A stretch of DNA of 64,000 nt from Nephrocerus scutellatus (taxonomy: Eukaryota > Arthropoda > Insecta > Diptera > Pipunculidae), in NCBI GenBank assembly GCA_947095585.1, contig OX352761.1, forward strand, positions 128,928,277-128,992,276, in the 5' to 3' direction. The notes under the pieces were generated by a model. It searched no databases. It was not told the origin of the DNA and was given only the letters and a program-made list of their open reading frames with translations. A program made the translations under genes and the position numbers. The stretch's first letter is position 1. Each line of letters opens with the position of its first letter. Shown piece after piece: positions 45,406 through 56,918 of the stretch.

Positions 45406-46739
45406 AATCACCATTGGTCTAAGTGAGTCGGTATCCTGCCGAGGTGGAGGTGGAGGTAATGCGTTACGATGTATAATAGAACCTCGTCATAAACTAGGTA
45501 AATTACTTTTTGGGACTATCAAACAAAAGTTGTACCACTTTATCATTAGTTCTAAATTAAGTTTTCTAATCGAACCATTTTCTGAAAAACTACACAGAAC
45601 TACATATATGTAAAAGAGAGAAAAAAGAGGAAAAACTCATCTTTTGTAGTCTCGTACATTACTGACTATGGATGTCATCAGGGGTTTGTGAAAAAGCCAA
45701 ACCAACGTCATCGCACCAATTGAATAGGAAGTTAACAGGTTGTTAGTAAAAAAAAAGACACAAAAACGCATACACACCGATACACACAAACACACACACT
45801 TATCTCTAATAGTATATGACACTAACAAAAAAAGGATCGAGTACGAGTATATACGAAAAGTTAATTGAAATTTTCCTTTTCTTCTTCTGCTTCTTGTGCA
45901 TCCTCAATATCCTCAATGGATAAAACCAACATCAATGGTTGAGCCAAAGAGTGTTTTTCTGTTAATTATTTCGCATTGTTTTGCTGGCTGAGCTGCCTTT
46001 TCAAAGTAATTGAGTTTTCAATACGCATCAAACTGCTGTGGGCGTTGAGCCACAACGACGACGTATCCGCCTCGAAAGAGCTTCTTTTATTTACATTTTG
46101 GCAAGCTTTCGTCATCGTCAGCAAAATTGACTGCCAAAGAAACTTCGTTAATACTTATTGTTGCTGTTTTTTGTTTTGCTTTGTTATTTAGTTTTTTTTT
46201 TAAATTCAATTACGACAATCTGCATCTGCTGGTATGGTACTGGATGATATCATTTACTGAGTCGACAGAAATCAAATGAAGCGCAATTAAATGTAATTGG
46301 TGTAAATTCTTTGAATTAAGTTTTTGCCAGCGAAAATTACTGCATTTGCATTTTGGGAAAAATTATTTTTGATGGAAATTGTTTTGAATATGCCGCAACG
46401 AAAAGGACAAGTTTGTCTTTTATTATATTCAAAACATTGTAAAGAGTCTTGAATTTGCAAGTGTGTCAGTGTGGGAAAAATTAAAACAAGCATGAAATTT
46501 CGAATAAATTTTATTTGCATCTAGTTATTTTTATTAATTATAATTTTTTGTTTACTACATAAATTCTGAGATGTGAAGCCTCTTTGCACTACTTTGTTTA
46601 TTGGTAAGTATGTTTTGGTATAATTTTATTCTATATTTTTACCATTTAATTTATTGAATGCTTGTGCCTCTTAGTAATGCGGGCATATAGATATATATAG
46701 ACATAGACAAAGTATTTCAACATGGCATTAACGGCTAAA
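45406..46739. other. No gene recognised
   Basis: There is an (AC)n-like tract near 45771-45800 and otherwise AT-rich DNA. A GC-richer stretch at 46040-46080 stays open on the plus strand but has no paired splice sites. Confidence 0.4.
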
Positions 46740-47262
46740 AAAGAAATTTCTAACCTTAACTGGTCTGTCTAGCAGAGATGCAAAGGTGATATATGATTTG
46801 GGGCATGAGACCCCAAGAGCCTGCATGATCGTTAGAAATAGTATTAGCCATCTATCTCTTCCAGAATTTATAACCCTTGATCTGGTAGCAGTCCAGTGCA
46901 AGCTTACTATAGACGGCATAAACCGGGAGATAATAATAGCATCGGCCTACTTTGCCGAGTACAGGGAAGAAATACCGCCACCAGAGATACAAAAACTGGT
47001 CGACCATTGCCGAAGGCACAGCAAACCATTACTGATTTGATGTGATGCCAATGCACACAACGAAGACTGATGAGGCACCGATACAAAATATAGGGAGATA
47101 AAGATGAAGGAAACCCTAGATGTATACAATGTAGGCAACCAACTTTTGCCACTAGGGTTAGGGAAGAACTACTCCACATCACCTTCGGTTCTCCGGCAGT
47201 GAGTCGAGTACTCCTCTGAGCCATCTCTATCTGACCATAGGATAATCCTATTTGAATTGGTA
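46740..47262 (+). pseudogene. LOA/R1-like endonuclease domain
   Basis: APE-type endonuclease of a non-LTR element. The frame 46786-47040 reads HETPRACMIVRNSISHLSL, LVAVQCKLTIDGINREIIIASAYF and PPPEIQKLVDHCRRHSKPLLI. That corresponds to the family's P-R-A-x-I-x-x-R, the D-x-V-A-V strand, the A-S-A-Y-F/L block and the I-G-C-D-A-N-A-H site. The last continues past a stop as CDANAHN at 47040-47062, with the catalytic Asp and Asn kept. The series ends in SLSDHRIILFEL at 47225-47260, which includes the catalytic S-D-H. RT is absent. The minus strand here is also open for a long stretch by chance. Confidence 0.8.
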
Positions 47263-47715
47263 GGGCTTGTAGAGGAGACAAGGTACCAAAGCCGACGTTG
47301 GCACCTCGACACATTCGTACCGTTATCAGGTTCGGATTGCGGCGGCGGTCTATCAACGCGTGCTCTATTTGGTTGCAAGGTTGCATCAGGAGACACCCAG
47401 TTGGCTTTGTGGACAAGCCGTTTTCGTTGCCATTGTCGTTGTCGTTCATCAGTGTATCTGAGGCTGATTGTGTGTTCCGTAATGAAAGTTTTTTACGGCC
47501 GATTATATTGGCCTCGTGCCAAACTTACTTTGGAGGGACTAGACCAATCATTTAGCGTTTCCTGTATTTGGAGGAAAATTACCGGCGGCCTCCACGTGGA
47601 GGTTTGATCACACTTCCACCAGTCAGAGATAGTTATGACCACCTGCAATTCTAGAGCATTCTGTGTTATTCGCCCTATTCTGCTGATGGCTGACAGCCAG
47701 TTTCACCCTATATCT
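47263..47715 (-). pseudogene. RTE-like retrotransposon, leader and end of endonuclease
   Basis: Minus-strand RTE copy. 47568-47715 is the leader (inverted match to 25148-25260, including CCTCCACGTGG). After a deletion the frame at about 47290-47449 reads CNQIEHALIDRRRNPNLITV then RMCRGANVGF, the C-terminal endonuclease block (N-Q-I-D-H-V-L-I-D-R-R and C/Y-R-G-A). The catalytic Asp-His pair is now Glu-His. It meets the LOA/R1 fragment tail to tail at 47262. Confidence 0.75.
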
Positions 47716-49261
47716 TGGTTTTTTATTTAGTTTTTATTTGCTTTATTGTATAGGGCGCATATTCCCTAACTGTTTTTATTATCTGTTCAATTTGCTACTT
47801 ACTTTCAAATGAATGACAGCGAATATGGCTGCTGCAGTGTTTTAGAAATTTGGCTAAGCTGTCGCGGTGCGGTGCAGTGCAGTGCACTCCACCTCGCTGA
47901 TTTTGTGCTCGCCAACTACTTTGTAGTTTCTAAGCGATCTGTCAGAATACCGCACTGCAATGCGAACCATTCTGTTTCAGGCTATACTCATATGTAATTG
48001 TTTTGTGATTCTTTTTTTCATTCCATTATCGTCTTACCGCATGTTATTCAGACTCTTTTTCCTGAAAAATTCATTGCTCTGAAATCTCATGGCAAAGTTG
48101 ATCTGATGGTATTCACGATGTTCGTGACGAAAATGTACAGTTGACGGATTAAAAACTTCAACACAATAAACCTTAACTTCTTACAAAATGCTCAATTGTG
48201 CTTTCTTGGCCTTCCTAACTTCCTACAGTGTAGCCTCTTTGGAAACTTCTCTATCAACTTTCACCATGTTAAACTAAAATCACATTGTTGCCATATCACG
48301 CTGTTACTCCTTCGTTTATTGTTTGAAAATTTAAATGATTCTGTTGCCGTTTTACAATGGTGATAGAGATGATGGGGTTCCCACCCGCGGGCCGCATCAT
48401 TTCCTTGACGTTATTGTTAATGTCAAAAGTTTCATGAGTTTAATGGCACAAGAAGCGAAAACTTTGAATTTGGATATTATGACACTTTTAATAACTTTAT
48501 TATTGCATTTACATACAGTGTGTTGTTGTTATGGTGTGGTGGTGGAAGCTTGGAATATGGCAAATGCCGCACGATGAAGCTTGACGCATGACGCACGATA
48601 CTAAACGAATGAAGCAATATTTGAAGAGAACTTTTGTTAGTTAAGCTGTTAGTTGTAGAGTAGCACAGTGCCGGCAGGAGGCGGGTGGAACCAGTTAGAG
48701 GCTTATTTGCTACTTACACGTGTGCACGTGTGTACACACGCCCATAGACAACCACGCCGAACACCTATATAATATGGGAGATATCTGCGTGCAATTAAAA
48801 GTTTAATATAATTTTACGGTTTTATTGCAATTGCTGCTTGCACGTGCGAAAGACTTAGAGTAAAAAAGGTGACGAAGGATAAAATCGGTACATATGCATG
48901 TATGGAAAACGTTTTATAGAATTCCAGTTAAATATTTATACTTTGCGCTTTCATACCGCAAAAGTGATTAGAATATTCCGCTTGCTCAAAGAAAATTGGC
49001 TTCATACACTCTTTTCTTACATTGGAGGCGGGAGTCTTAGTTGTTTGTGGGTGGCGGTTCACAAGTAGCGTAATTACTTTGAAACTAAAATAAGTCTATT
49101 ACTATACAGTCATGGGTAATTTTTTCTTTAGGATTAAAATAAATTATTATTTTTGCCTTTTAGATTTCCAATTGTAATTGTTTATAAAAAAGATGATAAT
49201 CGCTGAAGTTTTTATGCAAAATCTTAAAGTAATGAAAATCTTGTTAAGTTGATTCCTTGGT
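47716..49261. other. No gene recognised
   Basis: A GCGGTGCGGTGCAGTGCAGTG-like run lies near 47872-47890. Palindromic TGTGCACGTGTGTACACACG-like sequence lies at about 48720-48740. No gene or element is supported. Confidence 0.45.
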
Positions 49262-51150
49262 TCCTCTCTATTACTTAATTATTTATTGAATAAAACTATT
49301 CAAATCTAGTGTGCTATTGTTCAAACGAAGGTGACATAATTTTATTTTTATTTTTTTATATTGTACACATGCTAAAGGGGTTTGCACCTTTATAATGCTT
49401 AGCACAGCGTGGGCGTTAGGAAATAAGGGAGAGGAAAAAATGAAATGTCTATGCACGCGTGTCTTAAATGGCTGCAGATCATAAAAATGCGGAAACACAG
49501 AATCAGGCAATTAATTCCACATAACTATCGTGCGGCTAAAGAAGGAATCTCTGAATTGGTTAGTACGTCCGAAGATAGGCTTAATGGTGGACCCGTGAGC
49601 TCGAGTTGAGGCACGGGTATTACGGATGGGTTAGAGAATAGGCGGGATACATATGGATATTTCTTTTGAACACCGCTTGTGGAAAAAACGATAAAACAGT
49701 GGCAAGCAGGAATCATCCCTATGATGTTTAAGCGATTCGATTGTTTTCGCGATATGTACGTCACCAAAAAGTTTTAACGCGCGATTTTGAACTCTGTCTA
49801 GTAGATGCAATGTGGTCTTTGGTGCACCTGCCCAGACAATACAGTTGTATTCTAGTTTAGGGCGAATATACGCCTTGTAAATAGTATCCAGATCTGAAGG
49901 AGTGAAGTACATCTTGCACCGTTTTAGGAAACCTTAACATCTCGCAGCATTTTTGGCGATGGCAAATATGTGGTCGTTCCAACGAAGCTTGTTGTTGACG
50001 CACATACCGAGAATTGAGAGTTTTTCAGTTTCCTTGAAGAAATATTAATTCATGGATAAAGATTTGGGGTTTAAATTACGCTTAGACGACAGAAGACAGC
50101 ATTGTGTTTTAGAAGCGTTAAATTCAACTCTATTATGTAGTCCCCACATTGTTATGCTGTCAAGGTAAGAATTTAACGTGCTTAACATATGTTGTTGTTC
50201 AAGTTCCACTTGTGATGAAGAGGGGCGTGGAGAAAGCGTGAAGTCAGTACAGAGTACTGTCGTCAGCGAAAGAATGGATTGGATTAGAGGTGGTGGATAA
50301 GAGATCAATAATGAAAATCAGAAAGAGTGTCGGTGATAAAACAGAGCCTTGCGGAACACCGGCGTTTATGCGGTGAACATTGGATTTGGATCCGTCCAAT
50401 ACGATCTGTATTGAACGGTCAGAAAAGTAGTTATTCTTGCAATCGAGCACGTGTTATTAATTCCATAAGCATTCATTTTCGACAAAAGAGCTTGATGCCA
50501 GACTCTATCAAATGCCTTGGAAATATCGAGTGCAACAACTTTACTTTCACCAAATTTGTGAATAGACTGGTTCCACTTTTCAGTGAGATAAGCCATCAGG
50601 TCACCTGTACAACGTTGCCTACGAAAATCGTACTGCTGTTCACTAAGGATTTCACGTAATTCAAGGTATTGAATAAGCTTACGATTGATCAGGGTTTCCA
50701 TGATCTTAGAGAGTATAGATGTTAGCCAATGGGTCGGTACGAGGAAACAGATGACGTTTCGGCTTTTTTAGGAACAGGCTGGATAAAGGCTCTTTTCCTA
50801 TTCCTTGGGACGACTCCAAAAGAATAAGAGAAATGGAAAAGTCTGCGCAGTGGTAACGCCAACGTTAAAGAACTACTGTTCAAAACTATAGCGGGAATGC
50901 CATCAGGCCCAGCAGATTTATTAATGTTGAGATCATCTAGCCACTCGATGAGTACGAAAGTAAATCTGTCCCATAGAGGATTCAACTCTTGCAAGTACAG
51001 GCGGCGACAACGCGCTATCTGGCAGCGTAGAGCTAGCTGCGAAATGTGAAGCAAGCAGATTGGCTTTGTCTATAGAGCTGACAGTTGGAATGTCATTGTG
51101 AATGAGCGTTGGAATGGAAGACGAGGCAGTATTTTTAATTCGTTATGAAT
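49262..51150 (-). pseudogene. CR1-like retrotransposon, long RT-to-C-terminus copy
   Basis: The most complete CR1-like copy, reading from 51150 down to 49262 with frameshifts. It starts in the linker, then LDDLNINKSAGPDGIPAIVL (about 50870-50935) and RAFIQPVPKKAE...SYRPI (about 50725-50790). LINRKLIQYLELREILSEQQ and the KVVALDISKAFDRVWHQALL motif A follow (50490-50560), then NAGVPQGSVLSPTLFLIFII motif B (about 50310-50365) and HSFADDSTL motif C (about 50247-50275). The thumb and tail are LDTIYKAYIRPKLEYNCIVW, LLDRVQNRALKLFG, CLPLFYRFFHKRCSKEISIC, and finally LPDSVFPHFYDLQPFKTRVH (about 49450-49510). The catalytic DD is intact, but there is no continuous frame and no endonuclease. Confidence 0.88.
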
Positions 51151-51391
51151 GAATGGTTGATTAGATTTTAAGGATTAACTTTGATGGAAAATTAGTTTAT
51201 ACATTTACCTTCAACAGGAAAAAAATGGCATCATTGGTCAAATCGTATAATAATATGAAGAAAAATTTAACGTTATTGGAATGAATGATCTGCCCATTGA
51301 ACCAATTCATAAATACCTCGTCAATCACATTGAGTTATCCCCTCAGTGAATGTGCAATTTTCCGAAGTGATTTCCTTTTTTTCTTTGGCAG

Positions 51392-51626
51392 GGCGAGAAC
51401 AGCGCAAAGGCACACATACACATTAACAGACAGTACTTTTACTGATGGACATGCCCATTCAATCAACCAAATTGGCACATCACCCAATAACCCTCGACTC
51501 ATTTTTCAACTCACACAAAGCTTTCCCCAGCGCTGTATGCGATGTGTTCGACCGACTGACATTGAAAAGCCGCTCAACAGAGAAGTCATTCATAATCACC
51601 TAAGCAAAGTACATGGAGAGTTCTAA
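51392..51626 (+). CDS. Candidate terminal exon with Cys/His cluster
   Basis: The acceptor GATTTCCTTTTTTTCTTTGGCAG (AG at 51390-51391) opens a frame of 77 codons to TAA at 51624-51626. After a basic start (ARTAQRHTYT) it reads DSTFTDGHAHSINQIGTSPN and ends RCMRCVRPTDIEKPLNREVI plus HNHLSKVHGEF. The C-x2-C followed by H-x4-H at the end could form a single zinc finger, although the spacing is unusual and this may be coincidence. No upstream exon was found. ATTAAA near 51732 could serve for polyadenylation. It lies just outside the CR1 copy and matches no element here. It could also be chance openness behind a pyrimidine tract. Confidence 0.35.
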
Positions 51627-51662
51627 ATACGAGTAAGATGTACAGGGTACACATTCTTTAAA

Positions 51663-51824
51663 GCTAGCTGCATATTGAGCACAGCTTACTTAGCACACCA
51701 TAGCGTAGCCGAAATTTTTAGAGCACACATAAAATTAAATGTGAATCTGAGTCATTTGGTAATACATTGTAATACCTAAATGCTATGACGTGCTGTGCTG
51801 TGTTTCTCTCAATATGCGGCTAGC
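51663..51824. repeat. Imperfect inverted repeat, MITE-like
   Basis: GCTAGCTGCATATTGAG at 51663 is complementary to CAATATGCGGCTAGC ending at 51824, and the pairing continues inward (CACAGC and CATAGC segments) over about 50 bp. The total is 162 bp. No clear target duplication. Confidence 0.55.
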
Positions 51825-52056
51825 CTAATGATGCAAAAGAAGGAATTGTATTGTACGTACTAAGAGAAAGTTCATACTTTTGATGTGTTCGTACACAGCG
51901 GCGCAGCCAAGTCAAAGTTATGGCAGCACAGATACTAGCTAAATAACCATGAAATCCAACACTCAAATGCATCAACTGAAGGATGTTTAACATCTCCTGT
52001 ACAGTGAAAGGTTTAATTGCTTGAACTTTCATTTGACAGCTTTTTCGTTGCCATTA

Positions 52057-52253
52057 ACGCGGGATATCTCATAACCGGAAGTATCTTTACAGCTTCTTCG
52101 CCACTAGCTGCAACTGATAACTGATGTGAAGTGAATGGTCTGCTGGTTCTTGTCTACGCGGGATATCTCATAACCGGAAGTATCTTTACAGCTTCTTCGC
52201 CACTAGCTGCAACTGATAACTGATGTGAAGTGAATGGTCTGCTGGTTCTTGTC
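52057..52253 (+). repeat. Exact tandem duplication, 99-bp unit
   Basis: The unit starting ACGCGGGATATCTCATAACC occurs at 52057-52155 and again at 52156-52253. I see no difference between the copies apart from the final base. It does not code. Either it is very recent or it is an assembly artefact. Confidence 0.9.
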
Positions 52254-52584
52254 GTACACGTATTTGGGAGTGTTCGCTGATAAATATTGGTGTTAGCCGT
52301 TAAAAGCCACTAAAATAAGCACGCTCGAGTGAGCAGTCGTAAAATGGAGCTGAAGGTAACTCAAAATGTGATTAAAGTTGATGTGTGTGTGTCAGAGGGA
52401 AAAGAGCGATAAAGATAGAAAGAGAGGGAGAGTGCGCAATCAAACATAAAATTAAAAAATTGAGTAAACGGAGCCATCCATCAATTAAATAACTTTGTTG
52501 TGCATTGCTGCCTCCTGCACCTCAGACTATTGAACACTCTATGGGACAGATATTTATTCGTACTCGTGCAGTTGCTTGAGTTTT
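52254..52584. other. No gene recognised
   Basis: A purine-rich stretch (GAGGGAAAAGAGCG to GAGAGGGAGAGTG, about 52395-52433) and plain DNA before the CR1 copy. Confidence 0.45.
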
Positions 52585-53830
52585 AAACGATCTCAACACT
52601 CACAAATCCGCTGAACCAGATGGTATTTTCCCATTAGTTCTGAACAGGTGTTTTTCCAAGGTGGCATTGCCTTTGCGTAAGCTTTTCCATCTATCCTATT
52701 CTTTTGGACTCTTCGCGAGAAGTTGGAAAACAGCCTTTGTTCAGCCCATACCCAAAAAAGGCGAGCTGTCGTCTCCTTCTTCGTTCCGGCCAATAGCACT
52801 TGCATCCATTCTTTCCATGGTCATGGTAATGCTGATCAATTTTCAGCTTAAGAAATATCTTGCAACCAACGAAATCCTTAGTAGGCGGCAGTATGCATTT
52901 CGTGGGCAACGTTCTACTTGTGATTTGATGGTATATCTCACCGAACATTGGAACAAAGCTGTTGCACTCGATATTTATAAAGCATTTGACAGAGTTTGGC
53001 ATCAAGCTCTTTTGTCCAAAATGCGTGTTTATGGAGTCGATGATAAATTGCTTCGCTGGATTAGAAGCTATCTTTTGGACAGCTCAACTCAAGTTGTATT
53101 GGACGGTTTCAAGTCTAAAGTACATTACTTAAATGCTGGCGTTCCCCAGGGCTCTGTTTTGTCTCCGACTTTCTTCCTCATTTTTATTAATGATCTCTTA
53201 TCTGTGACTTCTAATCTAATTAACTCCTTCGCTGGCGACAGCACTCTCAGCTTCTTATAAAAGTTTGAGGTACGTCCCTCCATTTCTCATGTGGAACTCA
53301 AACAACTAGGTATGTTAAACACGTTACATTCTGACCTAAACAGCATAATAAAATGTGGAGAAAACGATAGAGTAGAATGGCACTTGCATCGAGGAAACTA
53401 AAAATATCGCAATTCTCAGTATTAGCGTTAACGACAAGCTTCGTTGGAATGACCAAAAATGCCAAAATGGCAAAAACTGCTGCTAAATGTTTAGGTTTTC
53501 TAAACGATATATATCACTCCTCCTGACTTTGCTACTATCTATAAGGCTTTTATTCGCCCTAAACTTTAGTACAATTGCCATATCTGGTCTGGTGCATCTA
53601 AAGCTACCTTGCATGAGCTAGATAGAATACAAAACATTGCTTAATCAATAGATTCGCTTGAACACCACAGGAACGTTTCTTGCTGGTGTCTGTTTTATCG
53701 ATTCTTCCACCAGCGGTACTCATGTGAAGTAGCCATCTGCATGCCACCTCATAAGGCATTAGGAAATTGGGTTCAATTAAATTATTGCAGTTCCTTCTAA
53801 TTTAAAGTTTTGCAAGTTGTCTTATAGTTG
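52585..53830 (+). pseudogene. CR1-like retrotransposon with mutated catalytic box
   Basis: Plus-strand CR1-like ORF2. It opens with DLNTHKSAEPDGIFPLVLN, then an unusually intact 200-codon frame (52661-53260): FAxSWKTAFVQPIPKKGELS, RRQYAFRGQRSTCDLMVYLT, AVALDIYKAFDRVWHQALLS (motif A, Ser to Tyr), NAGVPQGSVLSPTFFLIFIN (motif B) and NSFAGDSTL. The last is motif C with the first Asp of FADD changed to Gly (codon 53234-53236), which alone would abolish polymerase activity. Beyond a stop, the tail survives in pieces: TIYKAFIRPKL, HIWSGASKATLHELDRIQN and SCWCLFYRFFHQRYSCEVAI (to about 53740), then traces to 53830. The endonuclease is missing. Confidence 0.88.
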
Positions 53831-54062
53831 ACTTGTAAGCGATATTTCGTTCCTTAGCAATGCCTACACTACTGCCTTTTTTTTTCTTTTTGAAACTAAT
53901 TGCGTCAGCTTTTTTAGAGTTTTTCAAAGCGTTCTTGGGCTTTTATTTCAATGTTAGTACTGGTATAATTAAATAGATTGAACCAGATGTGCTAGTACTA
54001 ACATATAGTTCAAATCCTAATGATTCTTTCGACTACAAGTATAATATCAGCATTTAGTTTAA

Positions 54063-55047
54063 CCCGTAAAGTGCGTCGTGGAAAAAGTTGCATGGAAGGC
54101 GTCGAGCGGGCCAACGGACCGCAGTTTTATTTTAAATTTTTTTTATGCAATTAAAACTAATAAATGATTGTTGAATATATTGTTGTAAATGTCTACGATG
54201 ATATATTTTAAAATAATATTATTTGTTTCGAAACAGCGTTGCACCAAAAGAATGTGTAGTATTTTATATAAGGATGTCTAAGGTGGCTATTTTTAGGCAA
54301 TACTCAAATCATATAAATTTTTTTAAATAAAATAATTTTAAAAGTATGTTTATATTAATTCATTTATTCATTCAATATTCATTCATTCTCAAAACATCAA
54401 AAAAAGAATTAAAAATTAAAAAATATGAAAACTGACGTGGGCCAAAATTAATACTTTTTTTACACAGTTTCTGACAACATTCCATGTCCTGCGCTTATTT
54501 CTTTCGAGTTTATTTGAAACGGTTTCTGTAGCTTCTGTATCAGACTCAACACCTATAATACTACTAATCATTATTCGTAGCTCACGCGGCAATCTCTCGT
54601 TATTCAATATCAATTCCGAGAGAATAAGCTAATTGTTTCAAAAAACTATACCGCAACTCACTTGTGCCCGTACTCATATCCAGTATTCTAAAAAATAGTG
54701 CCATTCAATATGGTTTCTTCGAAATTTCGGTCACCAATACTAATTTTTGTTGGTACCCGCTTTTGTGACATTTTTATAATATATATATTCAATCTAAAAA
54801 CTAAAATACAATAAATCTGATTTTTAATATTTTGTTACACTAAATGCGTGGTGCGGTCCCTCGGACCGCGATAGTGCAATAATTTAGTAAAACCAAGGAA
54901 AATAAAAAAAATTATTACCTATGAACGTTACTAAACGAAAGTCAAGAAGGTACTAAAAATTGCAGAAAACAAATTTAACGGTATAGCAAGAATTATTTTA
55001 ATTAAAAATGAGAGCGGTCCCAGGGACCGCACAACGCTCTTAACGGG
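54063..55047. mobile_element. piggyBac-like element with subterminal palindromes
   Basis: The left end TTAA|CCCGTAAAGTGCGTCGTG (TTAA at 54059-54062) and the complement of the right end, CCCGTTAAGAGCGTTGTG, match at 15 of 18 positions. The right flank reads TTAG (55048-55051), one change from TTAA. CCC ends with TTAA targets mark the piggyBac superfamily. Inside each end lies a 17-bp palindrome: GCGGGCCAACGGACCGC (54106-54122, imperfect) and GCGGTCCCAGGGACCGC (55014-55030). A third copy, GCGGTCCCTCGGACCGC, is internal at 54853-54869. The 985 bp in between is AT-rich and holds one short possible coding remnant. Confidence 0.65.
54416..54613 (-). pseudogene. Possible C-terminal remnant of the element's transposase
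   Basis: The 65-codon minus frame starts LNNERLPRELRIMISSIIGV, continues through an acidic ESDTEATETVSNKLERN stretch and ends with KRRTWNVVRNCVKKVLILAH. The spacing of Arg/Trp/Cys at the end faintly recalls the cysteine-rich C-terminus of piggyBac transposases, but only one Cys is kept. The assignment rests mainly on position inside the TTAA element. A chance ORF is possible. Confidence 0.25.
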
Positions 55048-55051
55048 TTAG

Positions 55052-56820
55052 CACCTCATGGCTTGTGTTTTTCTCTGTTCAATGCAACATATTTCCAGGT
55101 CCGAAAACATGAAGTAATTAAGGTCTATGTAGATTTTTTCGATACATTGAGTCTTTGGTCAACCACGTTGCCTTGTGTTGATTAAAAACAGGTTTTGTAG
55201 ATACTCATTTTCCATTCGTATAGCTTACATTATATACTTAGACACGAACATTGTTATTGCGGTTTACAAATGTCCAGTTTGTACTGAAGCGAAAGTGTCC
55301 TTAAAGTTTCTAGTTATCAATGGAAGCCCGATTTATTGCTAACAATCCTCTTCATTTTTATACTAACTTGCATTTTTTATCAGTCTGTATCTAGATTCCG
55401 AGGCATCTACCATGAAATTGAGCAATAAGTCCGCAGATTTTGCTTACCAGGTTAAAAAGTGTTAGTAAAAGCTCTACCTTATGCTGTTTAGAAGTATGTT
55501 TCTCACATATGTTCCTTTGCATTAGCTTACGTTGGGTGTTAACATCAAAATTCTTTTGCTAAGGTAAAACACCGATCCATACATGATGCTGTTTGCAACG
55601 CAATCTTTTTATGATTTTTGAACTGTTTTTTGATATAATCTTTCGTATAATCACTCATTCTAAATTGTTTTTAACTTCTCACAGAATCAAAATAAAATAA
55701 ATAAACTAATTGCCAAATAGGACAAATCATAACAAGTGGAAAAAATCGTGAAAATACAAGAAAATATTTTTCCACGTCCAATAATTTTTATATTAGTCTT
55801 TTGCTTATCTTTAAAATTAATCAATAATCAATTATCAATTTTTTTAAGTCAACCCAGAATATTGGTAAATTGTCAATTACCGAAAACTTAGATTATTTTT
55901 CTTGAATAAAACTCGTAACTTTCAGAACAGTTCTGAAAAATTTGTCGGTTCAAAATTTTAAAGTTCACATCCAAACTTAATAACAAATAGATAATATTTG
56001 AAGCTGAAAATTATCCGGAACAAACAGCAACAAATAATAGTAATAACATGTCACTTCACATTAGTTAATTATATTTTATTTGCATTTTATCTTACTGTCT
56101 CCTGTTGCCATCGAGTGATGCTTTCGAATTAGTTTAACACCATCGGCTCATAAATAATATAGAAATTATGTAAGGCCAATTGTGACAAGTCGCAATTAAA
56201 ATACTATTAATTGCTGGTTAAAGTATACATTCTATATGTTGTGTTTCAGGGCAAAACCACGGCCTATTAGTGTACATATCCTTGAACAAATTGAAAATTA
56301 CCCGTGCATGCCGAGCGGAGTAATTAATAATTTTGTGTATTTTTTCAAATGCCTAATGCACATTCCAGCTATTTTAAATAAACAAATGGATGGGTTTATG
56401 TGTGTGTGTGATGGTCTTTTTTTTTCAATGGAATTTGTGCAATTTGCTTACTCCATATATTTCAATGTGTTCGTGGTTATAGTACTGATGCAATGTGGTT
56501 GATTTAATTTTAATTTAATTTTATGCATACGCGAAATATTTGCCATTCCAATTTGTATTACAATTTATTCCATTCAATCCAAAACATATGAAAGTAAAAG
56601 TATTAATTAGCGTATTTTCTAGTATACCTATATGTATTCAACTCGAAGGACCAATTAAAGTTGTTAATTGCCTGAAAATTTGAATGCTCATAGATATTTA
56701 TTAAAGCCATTTTCTAACTATTTAAATAAATTTAAGCAAATCGTATAAACAATTAGATGTGCTCATTTTCAGATAATATTTGCTCTTTGAAACAAAAGTA
56801 TTGATTCGTTAATTTTTGCA
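55052..56820. other. No firm gene; weak exon-like frame near 56250
   Basis: TATATGTTGTGTTTCAG (AG at 56248-56249) is followed by a frame starting AKPRPISVHILEQIENYPCM and open to 56502. The second half is Phe/Cys-rich noise, and no donor is convincing. The rest is AT-rich. Confidence 0.35.
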
Positions 56821-56918
56821 TATTAATAATAATAATATTCGGCGTGAAAGACCATTGCGGTCCAAGGTCTAGCTTCTCGCAACCATTTGTGTTGCGCTCT
56901 TATATTTTTGGACACATA
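56821..56918 (-). repeat. SINE 3'-half fragment
   Basis: TAATAATAATATTCGGCGTG followed by GACCATTGCGGTCCAAGG and TTTTTGGACACATA match the tail half of the SINE in reverse. The head is missing (5' truncation). Confidence 0.8.

Noticed and set aside
46907..47449. 180-codon minus-strand ORF
   Set aside because: A chimera by chance. Its first 55 or so residues are the RTE endonuclease end, and the rest is antisense to the LOA/R1 endonuclease, which is the better-supported reading.
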